A DNA stretch of 60,348 nucleotides. Origin: Actinomycetota bacterium. GTDB taxonomy: Bacteria; Actinomycetota; Acidimicrobiia; Acidimicrobiales; Iamiaceae. Under the pieces are notes generated by a model. It ran no database searches. It was not told the DNA's origin and saw only the letters and a list, made by a program, of their open reading frames with translations. The position numbers were made by a program, and so were the translations under genes. This document shows positions 17,549-29,525 of this stretch, piece by piece. The first letter of the stretch is position 1, and every line of letters starts with the position of its first letter. The stretch lies in contig JACPNX010000032.1 in the NCBI GenBank assembly GCA_016185275.1, forward strand, positions 1-60,348. The letters are read 5' to 3'.

Positions 17549-18655
17549 ATGATCAACCTCCGCTACCACATCGTCAGCATCACCGCGGTGGTCCTCGCGC
17601 TCGGCATCGGCGTCGCCATGGGCGGGTCGTTCCTCGACCGGGCGGCGGTCGCCCAGATCAAGAAGAACCTCAGCAGCGCGGAGCGGCGCATCGATCGGAC
17701 CCGGGCCGACAACGCCCGCCTGCAGGGAGAGGTCGACCGGCTGAGCTCGCAGGGCCAGCAGCTCGAGGAGCAGGGCGCCAAGCGGCTGTTCGAGTCCGAC
17801 CTGCCGCAGGTCCCCGTGCTCGTCGTCGCGGCGGAGGGCTCGGACGGTGGGTCGCTCGACCAGCTGGCCGTGGCGCTCGAAGGGTCGGCCGCGCAGTACG
17901 AGGGTCGCCTGGTGCTGCGGTCCAAGCTCGCGCTCACCAGCGGCGGTGACGTGACGGCGCTCGCCAAGGTGCTCGCCAGCTCCTCGACCGACGCCGGCGC
18001 CCTGAGGGCACAGGCCGTGAGGATCCTGAGCCGGGGCATGCGTTCGGCGGCCGGTGCCACGGGCGCGGGTACGGGTACGGGCACGGGCGGCTCCGGAGGC
18101 ACGACGAGCTCCGCACCGGCCACCACCGGATCGCCCACGCCCGGGACGTCCACCAGCCCGATCGGACCGTCCCCACCCGACACGGTCGCACCGGCGCCCG
18201 GCGGCGACGCCGTGGCCGCCAACGGTTTCCTGCAGGGGCTGATCGACGCCGGGTTCGTCCAGTACACCCCGCCCAGCGGTGGCGGCCAGCCCGACGCCCT
18301 CCTGCTCTCGCCGTCCGAGCGCTACGTGTTCGTGTCGGGCGCGAACGTCAAGCTCGCGGACAACGTCTTCCTCCTCCCGCTCTTGCGAGCGCTGGCTCGC
18401 GGCGCCACCGTGCCCGGCGTGCTGGGCTCCGCGGCCACCGGCGATCTGCCCGAGGACGTGCGGCCCGCGGTCGTCGGGCCGGTCCTGGCCGACCGCTCGC
18501 TGCGTGACGCGGTCTCGACCGTGGACGACCTCGAGTCCTTCGCGGGCCTCGCCGCCGTGGTGCTCGCCCTCGAAGACGTCGATGCCGGTCGGGTCGGCCA
18601 CTACGGCGTCGGCAAGGGCGCCCAGGCGCTGCTGCCCCCGCCGGTGTCCGACTAG
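17549..18655 (+). CDS. steB: SteB/MctB-like membrane-anchored coiled-coil protein
   Basis: 368 residues. The N-terminus INLRYHIVSITAVVLALGIG with MGGSFL is a membrane anchor, followed by a coiled coil (residues about 40-80, with DRTRADNARLQGEVDRL) and a globular extracellular part. This is the family of mycobacterial MctB (Rv1698, an outer-membrane channel implicated in copper export) and corynebacterial SteB. A Gly/Thr/Ser/Pro-rich linker (about 170-215) interrupts the globular part. It lies 26 nt after steA and its stop directly abuts the murJ GTG. The copper role is established only for the mycobacterial homologue; adjacency to steA favours a division role. Confidence 0.8.
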   Translation: MINLRYHIVSITAVVLALGIGVAMGGSFLDRAAVAQIKKNLSSAERRIDRTRADNARLQGEVDRLSSQGQQLEEQGAKRLFESDLPQVPVLVVAAEGSDGGSLDQLAVALEGSAAQYEGRLVLRSKLALTSGGDVTALAKVLASSSTDAGALRAQAVRILSRGMRSAAGATGAGTGTGTGGSGGTTSSAPATTGSPTPGTSTSPIGPSPPDTVAPAPGGDAVAANGFLQGLIDAGFVQYTPPSGGGQPDALLLSPSERYVFVSGANVKLADNVFLLPLLRALARGATVPGVLGSAATGDLPEDVRPAVVGPVLADRSLRDAVSTVDDLESFAGLAAVVLALEDVDAGRVGHYGVGKGAQALLPPPVSD

Positions 18656-20356
18656 GTGGCCGAGCGCGCCGTCGGCGCCGCCGGGCCGGCCGGGCCTCCT
18701 CGGCCGGGACCGGCGGGCGTCCACGCGCCCGACGGGGATGAGGCGCTCGGACCCGAGCGGCCGGGGATCGCCCGCGCGGCGCTGACGATCACGGCCTGGA
18801 ACCTGGTGTCGCGCATCACCGGGTTCGCCCGAGTGATCGCCACCGGCGCCGCCCTCGGCATCCTCGCCCTCGGTGACACCTACCAGCGTGCCAACGAGAC
18901 GTCGAACCTCATGTTCGAGCTGCTGGCCGGTGGGGTGCTGTCGTCGGTGCTGATCCCCACCTTCGTCGTCCACCTCAGCGGCCGGTCACCCGAGCGGGCC
19001 CGCGCCGTCGGATCGGTGCTGCTCGGCCGCTCGCTCGCCGTGCTCGCCGTGGTGACGGTGGCCGGCATCGCCGCCGCACCGTTGATCATGGCCGGCCTGA
19101 GCGCCGGCGTGCGCGGACCGACCCGCGACGATCAGCTCCGCCTGGGCGCCGTGCTGCTGTGGTTCTTCATGCCCCAGCTCCTCCTGTACGCGACCGGCGC
19201 GGTGGCGAGCGCGCTCTTGCAGGCCGCGCACCGCTTCACGGCCTCGGCGGCCGCTCCCGTGGCCAACAACGTGGTCGCGATCGCCACGATGGTGGCCTTC
19301 GCGCTGGTCCACGACCCGAAGACCGGTCTCGCCCTGCCCACCGGTGAGATCCTGCTGCTCGGCGGAGGGACCCTCGCCGGCACGATGGCCATGACGCTCG
19401 TGCCCTGGGTCGACCTGCGACGCGCCGGGCTGTCGCTCCGCCCCCGCTGGCGGCACCCCGACGCCACCGGCCTGCGGGACCTGGCCCGCAGGGGCCTGTG
19501 GGGCGCGGGGCACATCGGGCTGAACGAGGTGCTCATCGGTGCCACCATCGTGTTCGCGGGTCGCGTCGTGGGCGGCACCATCGCGTTCCAGATCGCCTTC
19601 ACGTTCTTCCTGCTGCCGCACGCGGTCCTGGCCCACCCGGTGTTCACGGCGCTGTACCCGCGGCTGTCCGCGCACGCCGCGGGCGGCGACCTGGCGGCGT
19701 ACGCGCGGGACGTCTCACTGGGGCTGCGGACCATGGTGGTCCTCCTGCTGCCCGCCAGCGCGCTCCTGGCGGTGGTGGCCATGCCCCTGCTCCAGGTCGT
19801 CCGGCTGGGGGCCGTGGACGACCGGGGCGCCCGCCTGGTGGCCGTCGTCCTGGCGGCCTACGCGACCGGGCTCGTCGGCTACAGCAGCTTCTTCATGTTG
19901 ACGCGCGCCAGCTACGCCCTCGACGACGTGCGCACGCCGACGTGGGTGAACCTCGGCGTGACGCTCGCGGCGGTGGCCGGCATGGCGGTGGCCAGCGCGT
20001 CGGTCACCGGCCGAGGCAAGGTGGTGGTGCTGGGCCTCGTCCACGCGGTGGCGGTGTCGGCCGGCGCCCTCGCCCTCGGCCGCAGCGTCGCCCGCCGCGC
20101 CAGGGTGCGCATCGCCTTCGCGCGCAGCGCGGCACGTGCCCTCGTGGCGACGGCCGTGGGCGCGGGTCTCGCATGGGTGGTCGTGAGCGCCGTGGGCTGG
20201 GACACGCGCGTCGAGGCCGCGACGGCCGTCGCCGCTGCGGGCGCGGCCGGCACGGGCGCGTACGTTGTCTGCCTGATGCTGCTGCGGGCCCCCGAGCTGG
20301 CGCCGGCGCAGGCCCGGGTGCGGCGTGCCCGCGAGGGTGGGGTCCGGCCGCGATGA
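18656..20356 (+). CDS. murJ: MurJ-like lipid II flippase (MviN family)
   Basis: 566 residues with about 14 hydrophobic segments. MurJ family features include ITAWNLVSRITGFARVIATG (about 44-63), NLMFELLAGGVLSSVLIPTF and FFMPQLLLYATGAVASALLQ. It should translocate lipid II across the membrane for peptidoglycan synthesis. The first 40 residues are Pro/Gly-rich and cytoplasmic. It lacks the C-terminal pseudokinase extension of mycobacterial MviN. The GTG begins immediately after the steB TAG with zero gap; the stop overlaps the next ATG. Confidence 0.87.
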   Translation: MAERAVGAAGPAGPPRPGPAGVHAPDGDEALGPERPGIARAALTITAWNLVSRITGFARVIATGAALGILALGDTYQRANETSNLMFELLAGGVLSSVLIPTFVVHLSGRSPERARAVGSVLLGRSLAVLAVVTVAGIAAAPLIMAGLSAGVRGPTRDDQLRLGAVLLWFFMPQLLLYATGAVASALLQAAHRFTASAAAPVANNVVAIATMVAFALVHDPKTGLALPTGEILLLGGGTLAGTMAMTLVPWVDLRRAGLSLRPRWRHPDATGLRDLARRGLWGAGHIGLNEVLIGATIVFAGRVVGGTIAFQIAFTFFLLPHAVLAHPVFTALYPRLSAHAAGGDLAAYARDVSLGLRTMVVLLLPASALLAVVAMPLLQVVRLGAVDDRGARLVAVVLAAYATGLVGYSSFFMLTRASYALDDVRTPTWVNLGVTLAAVAGMAVASASVTGRGKVVVLGLVHAVAVSAGALALGRSVARRARVRIAFARSAARALVATAVGAGLAWVVVSAVGWDTRVEAATAVAAAGAAGTGAYVVCLMLLRAPELAPAQARVRRAREGGVRPR

Positions 20357-23285
20357 CCGTCGTGGCCCTCGTCCCGGCCAAGGACCGTGCGGACTCGGTG
20401 GGGGCAACCGTGCGCGCGCTGTCGGCGGTCGCCGCGGTGGACCGCGTCCTCGTGATCGACGACGGCTCCACCGACGCCACCGCCGATGCCGCCCGCGCGG
20501 CCGGAGCCGAAGTGGTGCAGCTGGCCCGCAACCGCGGCAAGGCCGGCGCCGTCACGGCCGGCGTCGCCGCCACGCCCGACGCCGACGTCTACGTGCTGGT
20601 CGACGCGGACGTGGCCGACACCGCGGCAGCCGCCGCCCGCCTGCTCGAGCCGGTCCTCGACGGACAAGCCGATCTGACCGTGGCCACGCTCCCGCCGGCC
20701 ATGGGGAGGGCCGGCTTCGGGTTGGTCAAGCGCATGGCTGCCGGCGGTGTCGTGCGGGCCTGCGGGGTGCGGCTCACCGCCCCGCTCAGCGGGCAGCGGG
20801 CGGTCCGCGCGGAGCTGCTGCGCGGGATGGGCCCCGTGCGGCGGTTCGGGCTCGAGGTCGCCATGACGATCGACGCCGCCCGCGCCGGTGCCCGGATCGT
20901 CGAGGTCCCGCTGCCGATGGAGCACCGGCACACGGGGCGCACGCTGGCCGGCTTTGCGCATCGGGCCCGTCAGGGGCGCGACATCCTCGGCGCGCTCGTG
21001 CCGCGCCTCAGCTCGCGACGGGCGCGTGGCGCGGTGCTGGCGGCCATCGTCGTGGCCGTCCTGGCGGGGACCTACGTCACCGGCCGGGCCGCGGTGCCGT
21101 CCAGCCAGCCGGCGCAGGGCGGCACCCGGCGCATCGTGCTGTTCGGCATCCCGCACCTCGGGCTCGCCGACGTGTCGGCCGCTCGCATGCCGAACCTCGA
21201 CCGCCTGGCCCGCACGGGCGCGTTCGGCTCGGTCAGCGTGCGCACGCTCGGGGGGCGGCCCGGGTCGGCCGAGGCCTACGCGACGATCAGCGCCGGCGCG
21301 CGGGTGCGAGCCGACGCGGCTCTCGGCTCGAGCCTGGGCCGTGACGATCGGCTGGAGGGCAGCTCGGCGGCGGACGTGGCGAGGCGGCGGACGGGCGTGC
21401 CGACATCGGGCCAGATCGTGGTGCCGACCATGGCCGAGATCGTGCGCCAGGCGGGAGCCGACCTGCCCAGCGTTCCCGGCGCCCTTGGTGACGCCCTCCG
21501 GCGCGCCGGCAAGCGCACCGCGGTCGTGGCCAACTCCGATGCCGGCGGCGCCCTCGGCGGGGCCCGGAACCGTCCCGCCGCGATCGCGCTGGCGACCGCC
21601 GCGGGGGACGTGGATGGCGGCACCGTGGACGCGGCGGCCCTGTTGCGCAGTGACCCTTCGGCGCCCTTCGGCAGGCGCATCGACGAGGGTCGCTTCGTGC
21701 GCGCCGCCACCACGGCGATGGCCGGCGCGGACGTCACGGTCCTCGACCCCGGCGAGACCGACCGTGCCTTCGCCTACCGGAGCGTCACGGCTCCTGGTGT
21801 CGCCGACCGGTTGCGGCTCGCGGCGCTCGCCCGCACCGACCGCGTCCTCGGTGCGCTGGCCCGCACGCTGCCGCCGGGGACCCGGCTGCTCGTCGTCGGC
21901 ACCACCCCGCCCACCGCGACCTGGGAGCTGACACCGGTCGTGGCCTGGGGGGCCGGCGTGGTCCAAGGAAACCTGTACTCGCCGTCGACCAAACGGCCCG
22001 ACCTCGTGACGCTGACCGACGTGCCGCCGACGCTCCTCGACGCCGTCGGCGTCGCCCCGCCCGCGGCGATGATCGGACAGCCCCTGCGCTTCCGCCCCGG
22101 CACCGCCGATCGCTCGTCGTCGTCGTCGCTCAACAAGGTGGCCGTGGCGCGGGAACGGACCTACTACCCGATGGCGCTCACCTACATCGTCGTGCAGGCC
22201 CTGTTCTACCTGGCGGCCATCTTCACCCTGCGCAGCGTCGACCCTCCGGCCGCCGTGGCGCAGGCGATGCGGTTGACCGTGCTCACCTTCGCCGCCTGGC
22301 CGCTCGCCACCTTCGTGCTGCGCGTCGTCCCCGCGCTGTACGAGCTCGGGACCGGCACGCACCTGCTCACCTGGGTGCTCGCCGCGGCGATCGCAGCGGT
22401 GGCCGTGCGCGCCCGCACGCACCCACTCGACCCGCTGCTCGCCATCTGCTCGGCGACCGTCTTCGTGACGGTCGTCGACGTGGCCACGGGCGGCCGGCTG
22501 CAGATGGCCAGCATCCTCGGGTACTCGCCCCACACCGCGGCCCGCTTCACCGGGCTCGGCAACACCGCGTTCGCAGTCCTCGCGGGCAGCACGGTGATCG
22601 TGTGCGCCGCGCTGGTCGCCCGCTCCGACCGCCCCACCGAGGCATGGTGGGTGGCCGCCGCGCTGGCCGTGGTGGTCGTCGTGGCCGACGGTGCACCGTG
22701 GCTCGGCTCGGACGTGGGCGGGATCCTGAGCCTCGTGCCCGTCTTCGGTCTGACGCTGTACGCCATGTCCGGCCGGCGGGTGACGTGGCGGGTCGTGCTG
22801 GTCGCGCTGGGGGCCACGGCCGCCGTGCTGGCGTTGGCGGTGGGTGCGGACCTGTTGCGCCCGCCGGACCAGCGCACGCACCTCGCCCGCTTCGTCGTGG
22901 GATCGAGCGGTGGCGGATCGACGTTCTGGACGACGATCAGCCGCAAGTGGGCGACCAACGTGCGGGTGTTCCAGCAGTCCGTCTGGACGTGGATGGTGCC
23001 GATCATCGCCCTCTTCGTCGGCTACGTGCTGGTGGTGGCGCGGGGCTGGCCCCGGCTGCTGCCCCGGGGCTCGGCCGTGCGCGCGGGCGTGCTCGGTGCC
23101 CTCGCCGCGGGTGTGCTCGGATGGCTGGTCAACGACTCCGGCGTGGTCATCACCGCGCTCGTCTTCGTCTACCTCGGCCCGTACCTCACCCTGCTGGTCC
23201 TCGACGCCGCGGACGCCGAGCCGGTGCTCCTCGAGCCGACCGGAGACGTGCCCGAGGTCGTCGCCGCCACGGCCGCGACGCCGGC

Positions 23286-23289
<4 letters not shown>
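20353..23289 (+). CDS. Fusion: GT2 glycosyltransferase + alkaline-phosphatase-like domain + polytopic membrane domain
   Basis: 978 residues. Residues 1-215 are a family 2 glycosyltransferase: VVALVPAKDRADSVGATV, VIDDGSTDAT (35-44), RNRGKAGAVTAG (59-70) and VLVDADVAD (81-89, DxD). A membrane helix follows (about 226-246). Residues about 258-595 resemble the alkaline phosphatase superfamily proteins of actinobacterial envelopes (RIVLFGIPHLG, MPNLDRLARTGAFG, EAYATISAGARV, DVPPTLLDAVGVAPP). About 610-960 hold some ten membrane segments. Such modules are usually encoded separately. Overlap with murJ (ATGA) and with the WecA-like gene implies envelope polymer synthesis. Donor and acceptor are unknown. 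Confidence 0.82.
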
Positions 23290-25872
<2,583 letters not shown>

Positions 25873-25897
25873 TGCGCACGGCCGCAGCCGGCACGAC

Positions 25898-26446
25898 GTG
25901 AGCGGGTTCCGCCACGTCGGGGACCGCGAGGTGGCGCGGCTCCACCGCATCCGCGTGGTCAGCGCGGAGTTCGAAGCCCCCGACGGCTCGACGTTCGAGC
26001 GTGACGTGGTGCGCGACATCGGCTGGGTCGGCATCGTTGCGCTGCTCGACGACGGGCGCTCCGTGCTCCTCGTCCGCCAGTACCGCGGGCCCATCGACGC
26101 CGATCTGCTCGAGATCCCGGCCGGCGTGCGCGACGTGCCGGGCGAGGACCCCGAGGTGACCGCAGGGCGGGAGCTGGCCGAGGAGGTCGGCCGCCGGGCG
26201 GCGCAGCTCACCCGGCTCGCCCGGGTCCACAACAGCGCGGGCTTCACCGACGAGGAGGGCCTGATCTACCTCGCGACCGGCCTGGAGATCGTCGACACGG
26301 ACCTGCAGGGCCCTGAGGAGCAGCACATGACCGTGCACGTCGTGGACCTCGCCGACGTCCCCGCGATGGTCAGCGGAGGCCGGCTCACCGACGCGAAGAC
26401 GATCATCGGCCTGCTCGCCGCGCGCGAGCACCTGGGGCTGCGCTGA
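25898..26446 (+). CDS. Nudix hydrolase, ADP-ribose pyrophosphatase-like
   Basis: 182 residues. The Nudix box is complete: GVRDVPGEDPEVTAGRELAE, continuing EVGRR (about 75-99), with the conserved REL-EE-G pattern. The segment after it, LARVHNSAGFTDEEGLIYLA, resembles ADP-ribose pyrophosphatases, including mycobacterial Rv1700, which sits in the same place after pyrG. The predicted reaction is ADP-ribose to AMP and ribose 5-phosphate, in the cytoplasm. GTG start; 25 nt after pyrG and 2 nt before xerD, so co-transcribed. Confidence 0.88.
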   Translation: MSGFRHVGDREVARLHRIRVVSAEFEAPDGSTFERDVVRDIGWVGIVALLDDGRSVLLVRQYRGPIDADLLEIPAGVRDVPGEDPEVTAGRELAEEVGRRAAQLTRLARVHNSAGFTDEEGLIYLATGLEIVDTDLQGPEEQHMTVHVVDLADVPAMVSGGRLTDAKTIIGLLAAREHLGLR

Positions 26447-26448
26447 CC

Positions 26449-27420
26449 ATGGCGCCGGCCGGCGAGCCGGTGGCGCCGGCTGTCGGCGATGCCGGTGCCG
26501 CCCTGCCACTGGAGGTGGAGGAGCACCTCAGCTGGCTCCGGGTGGAGCGCGGTCGCGCGCCCGCCACCCTGGCCGCCTACCGCAAGGACCTCCGCGCCTA
26601 CACCTCCTGGCTCCACGACCGGGGCTGCCGGCTCGGTGACGCCGGCGAGGAGGACGTGATCGCCTGGATCGCGCACCTCCGTGCCCTGGGCCGGGCGCCC
26701 TCGACGGTCAAGCGCTCCACCGTCGCCGTGCGGGGCCTGCACCGCTTCCTGTCCGTCGAGTCGGATGGAGACGTGACCGACCCATCCGCCGCCGTGGCGG
26801 TGCCGAGGGTTCCCCGCGGCGTGCCCAAGGCGCTGGGCGAGGACGAGGTGGCTCGCCTGCTCGACACGGTCCAGGGGGACGACGTGATGGCCCGGCGGGA
26901 CCGCGCCATCCTCGAGGTGCTCTACGGAACCGGCATGCGCATCTCCGAGCTCGTCGGCCTCAGCCTCGGCGACGTCGACCTCGTGGACGGCTTGGCCCGG
27001 GTGCTCGGCAAGGGCGGCAAGGAGCGCATCGTGCCGGTCGGTCGGTACGCGTCCACGGCCGTGGCGCGGTGGTTGGAGCCGGGCGGGCGACCGCAGCTGG
27101 TCCCGGCGCGCTGGGCGAGGCGCGGCGATGCCGAGGCGCTGCTGCTGAACGCCCGAGGTGGGCGCCTGTCGCGCCAGGGAGCGTGGGGGGTGGTGCGCCG
27201 CCACGCCCTCGCCGCCGGGCTGGCCGACCGGCTGACGCCCCATGTGCTGCGGCACTCGTGCGCGACCCACATGCTCGACCACGGAGCGGACATCCGGGCC
27301 GTGCAGGAGCTGCTCGGGCACGCGTCGATCAGCACCACGCAGGTGTACACGCTGGTGTCCACCGAGCGGCTGTGGTCGGCCTACCGGGCGGCGCACCCCC
27401 GCGCACTCCTCGGGCGCTGA
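26449..27420 (+). CDS. xerD: Tyrosine recombinase XerD/XerC
   Basis: 323 residues. The N-terminal SAM-like core-binding domain (about 18-110; EEHLSWLRVERGRAPATLAAY) precedes the catalytic domain. Catalytic residues are visible: Arg in YGTGMRISELVGL (about 163), Lys in LGKGGKERIVPV, His-x2-Arg in HVLRHSCATHMLDHG, His in LGHASISTTQVYT and the nucleophile Tyr in QVYTLV. It resolves chromosome dimers at dif with its partner recombinase. The position after pyrG and nudix is syntenic with mycobacterial xerD, so it is a housekeeping gene and not an integrase. Confidence 0.94.
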   Translation: MAPAGEPVAPAVGDAGAALPLEVEEHLSWLRVERGRAPATLAAYRKDLRAYTSWLHDRGCRLGDAGEEDVIAWIAHLRALGRAPSTVKRSTVAVRGLHRFLSVESDGDVTDPSAAVAVPRVPRGVPKALGEDEVARLLDTVQGDDVMARRDRAILEVLYGTGMRISELVGLSLGDVDLVDGLARVLGKGGKERIVPVGRYASTAVARWLEPGGRPQLVPARWARRGDAEALLLNARGGRLSRQGAWGVVRRHALAAGLADRLTPHVLRHSCATHMLDHGADIRAVQELLGHASISTTQVYTLVSTERLWSAYRAAHPRALLGR

Positions 27421-27495
27421 GCGCGCGGCCGGGGAGCAGCGGGCCCTGCGCGCCGTCGAGACGAGCTTGCGAGCCGAGCGGCGCGTGGTGAGCGC

Positions 27496-27503
27496 GGTAC
27501 GGT
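27496..27503 (+). promoter_or_regulatory. Leaderless-type promoter box for the DksA-like gene
   Basis: GGTACGGT, 5 nt before the ATG at 27509; no SD. Confidence 0.55.
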
Positions 27504-27508
27504 TGGCC

Positions 27509-27826
27509 ATGGTCAGCGACGAGAAGCTCGCAGAGCTGCGCGCCTCCCTCGAACAGGAGCGGGCGCAGCTGCAGCGGCAGATCGGTGAGATGCACCGAGA
27601 TCCGGGGTTCGACGAGAACTTCGCCGACTCGGGGGCCGTCGCCGCCGAGCAGGGCGAGCACCGCACGATCGTCGCCTCTCTGGAAGACCAGCTCGTCGAG
27701 GTGGAAGCCGCGCTCGCCCGCATGGACGACGGCCGCTACGGCCGCTGCGAAGCGGGCGGTGAGGAGATCCCCGAGGCTCGGCTCGAGGCGTTCCCGGCGA
27801 CCCGCTTCTGCATCAACCACGCGTAG
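27509..27826 (+). CDS. DksA/TraR-type regulator with altered zinc site
   Basis: 105 residues: a helical N-terminus (DEKLAELRASLEQERAQLQR), then ENFADSGAVAAEQGEHRTIV and a C-terminal DksA/TraR finger, MDDGRYGRCEAGGEEIPEAR continuing to FPATRFCINHA. The family normally has C-x2-C and C-x2-C; here the second Cys is Gly and the fourth is His, leaving only two Cys and one His. Zinc binding is therefore doubtful. DksA-like proteins act in the RNA polymerase secondary channel; whether this one does is unknown. The HD-domain gene starts 3 nt downstream. Confidence 0.75.
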   Translation: MVSDEKLAELRASLEQERAQLQRQIGEMHRDPGFDENFADSGAVAAEQGEHRTIVASLEDQLVEVEAALARMDDGRYGRCEAGGEEIPEARLEAFPATRFCINHA

Positions 27827-27829
27827 CCC

Positions 27830-28348
27830 GTGGCGGGGACCGCGCACCTCGTCAGGCGCTTCGCGGGTTCGCTGTGGCCGGCGGGACCCAGGGCCGCAGA
27901 TGAGGCATGGGCGGCCGCGCAGCTCCTTCCCGAGGAGCTCGCCCTGTGGCGGCGCATGCCCCGAGCGGACCGCCGGCACGCGGTGGCCGTCGCCCGCCGC
28001 GTCGCGGCTGCTCTCGGTGAACGGGCGGAACGCCCGGTCCTCGCCGCCGCCCTGTTGCACGACGTCGGCAAGATCGACGCGGCGCTCGGCACCTACGGCC
28101 GGGTGGTGGCCACGCTGTCGGCGAAGGTGGCAGGCCGTGAGTTCGCGGAGGCGTGGAGCGAGACGGCCGGCTTCACCCGCCGCGTCGGTTTGTACCTGCG
28201 CCACGCCGAGATCGGCGCCGATCGCCTGGCGCTCGCCGGCAGCGACGAGCTGACGGTGGCGTGGGCGAGGGAGCACCACCTGCCCGCCGACGAGTGGAGC
28301 GTCCCCCGCGACATCGGCGACGCCCTGAAGGCCGCCGACGACGACTGA
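27830..28348 (+). CDS. HD-domain protein
   Basis: 172 residues. The HD motif is LAAALLHDVGKIDAALG (about 64-80), with an upstream His candidate in RRHAVAVARR (about 46) and later His in LRHAEIG and AREHHLPADEW. These are the metal ligands of HD phosphohydrolases. It resembles small actinobacterial HD proteins; the substrate is unknown. GTG start 3 nt after the DksA-like stop, so probably in the same unit. It converges on trpS. Confidence 0.78.
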   Translation: MAGTAHLVRRFAGSLWPAGPRAADEAWAAAQLLPEELALWRRMPRADRRHAVAVARRVAAALGERAERPVLAAALLHDVGKIDAALGTYGRVVATLSAKVAGREFAEAWSETAGFTRRVGLYLRHAEIGADRLALAGSDELTVAWAREHHLPADEWSVPRDIGDALKAADDD

Positions 28349-28365
28349 GTCGGCGACGCGCCGAC
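28349..28365. terminator. Short hairpin between convergent HD gene and trpS
   Basis: GTCGGCG (28349-28355) and CGCCGAC (28359-28365) form a 7-bp stem with a 3-nt loop immediately after the HD-gene stop. It could serve as a weak terminator for either strand; there is no T-run. Confidence 0.4.
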
Positions 28366-28403
28366 ACCGCCCCCGCGCGCCGAGCCGCCAGGTGCGCCGC
28401 GGT

Positions 28404-29399
28404 TCAGCGAGGCCCCGGCACGAGACCGATGGCGCGCTGGGCGCGCGCCAGCGTGGCCGCGGCGACGGTGCCCGCCCGCTGGGCTCCGACGGACAGGATG
28501 CGCTGCACCTCGCCCGGATCGGCCGCCAGGTCGCGGTAGCGGGCCTGGATGGGCTCGAGGACGGCGGCGACCGCTTCGGCGGTGTCGCGCTTGAGCGGTC
28601 CGTACTGCGAGTAGCCGGCCGCGGCGCCCTCGGGCGTGCGGTCCGTGCACGCACCGAGGATCGACAGCAGGTTCGACACGCCGGGCTTGGCGACCGGGTC
28701 GAAGCGCACCTCGGCCTCGCTGTCGGTGACGGCCCGCGTGATCTTGCGCCGGACCGACGCCAGGTCCTCCAGCACGCCGATCGTGCCCCCGGGGGACTCC
28801 TCGGACTTCGACATCTTGCGGGTCGGGTCCTGGAGGTCCATCACCCGGGCCCCGGCGGCGCGCACGACCGCCGTGGGGACGGTGAACGTGGCGCCGTGAC
28901 GGGAGTTGAACCGCTCGGCCAGGTCCCGGGTGAGCTCGACGTGCTGGCGCTGGTCGTCGCCCACCGGCACCTCCTGCGTGTCGTAGAGGAGGATGTCGGC
29001 GGCCATCAGCGCCGGGTACGTGAACAGCCCGCCCGAGACGAACCCCCGGGCCGACTCCTGGCCGGCCGCCTTGTCCTTGAACTGCGTCATGCGGCTCAGC
29101 TCGCCGTACGCCGCCGTGCACTCCATGAGCCAGGCCAGGCTCGTGTGCTCGGGCACGTGGCTCTGCACGAACAGCGTCGACACCGACGGGTCGATCCCCA
29201 CGGCGAGCACGAGCGTGGCCAGCTCGAGTGTCTGGCGGCGCAGCTCGTCGGGATCCTGCGGCACGGTCAGGGCGTGCAGGTCCACCACGCAGTACACGGC
29301 TTCGGGGCCCTGGTCGGCGACCCAGTTCCGCAGCGCGCCGAGCAGGCTGCCGAGGGTGGCGTCACCCGTGGGCTTCATGCCGGAGAAGACGCGCGCCAT
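28404..29399 (-). CDS. trpS: Tryptophanyl-tRNA synthetase
   Basis: 331 residues, class I synthetase charging tRNA-Trp. The N-terminal FSGMKPTGDATLGSLLGAL (about 5-23) holds the HIGH-like element (TLG), and RKMSKSEES (about 195-203) is the KMSKS loop. VDLHALTVPQDP, TYPALMAADILLYDT and VGDDQRQHVELTRDLAERFN are strongly conserved in TrpRS. Length is normal. The ATG at 29399 is preceded on its own strand by CCTACCAT at a distance of 8 nt, a leaderless-type box. Confidence 0.96.
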   Translation of the reverse strand: MARVFSGMKPTGDATLGSLLGALRNWVADQGPEAVYCVVDLHALTVPQDPDELRRQTLELATLVLAVGIDPSVSTLFVQSHVPEHTSLAWLMECTAAYGELSRMTQFKDKAAGQESARGFVSGGLFTYPALMAADILLYDTQEVPVGDDQRQHVELTRDLAERFNSRHGATFTVPTAVVRAAGARVMDLQDPTRKMSKSEESPGGTIGVLEDLASVRRKITRAVTDSEAEVRFDPVAKPGVSNLLSILGACTDRTPEGAAAGYSQYGPLKRDTAEAVAAVLEPIQARYRDLAADPGEVQRILSVGAQRAGTVAAATLARAQRAIGLVPGPR

Positions 29400-29407
29400 G
29401 GCCGGCG

Positions 29408-29415
29408 ATGGTAGG
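29408..29415 (-). promoter_or_regulatory. Leaderless-type promoter box for trpS
   Basis: CCTACCAT read on the minus strand, 8 nt before the trpS ATG. The TANNNT pattern is kept although the preceding GG is replaced. Confidence 0.45.
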
Positions 29416-29510
29416 GGGAGCCGCCGGCGGCGCCGGAACCGGTATCGTGTCGGCCCGGAGCAGCGGCGCGGAGGCCGGGAGGCCCTGTGCCGCGCGAACT
29501 ACACGGATGT

Positions 29511-29518
29511 AATACGCT
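29511..29518 (+). promoter_or_regulatory. Leaderless-type promoter box for scpA
   Basis: AATACGCT, 7 nt before the ATG at 29526; no SD. Drives scpA-scpB-rluB. Confidence 0.55.
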
Positions 29519-29525
29519 GCCCCGC

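Noticed and set aside
19912..22881. 989-codon open frame on the minus strand across murJ and the GT fusion
   Set aside because: Shadow of plus-strand genes in very GC-rich DNA; translation is Arg/Gly/His/Glu-rich low complexity without domains.
26449..27420. Integrase signalling a prophage or genomic island
   Set aside because: Sequence and synteny identify XerD after pyrG-nudix; no phage genes or att repeats nearby.
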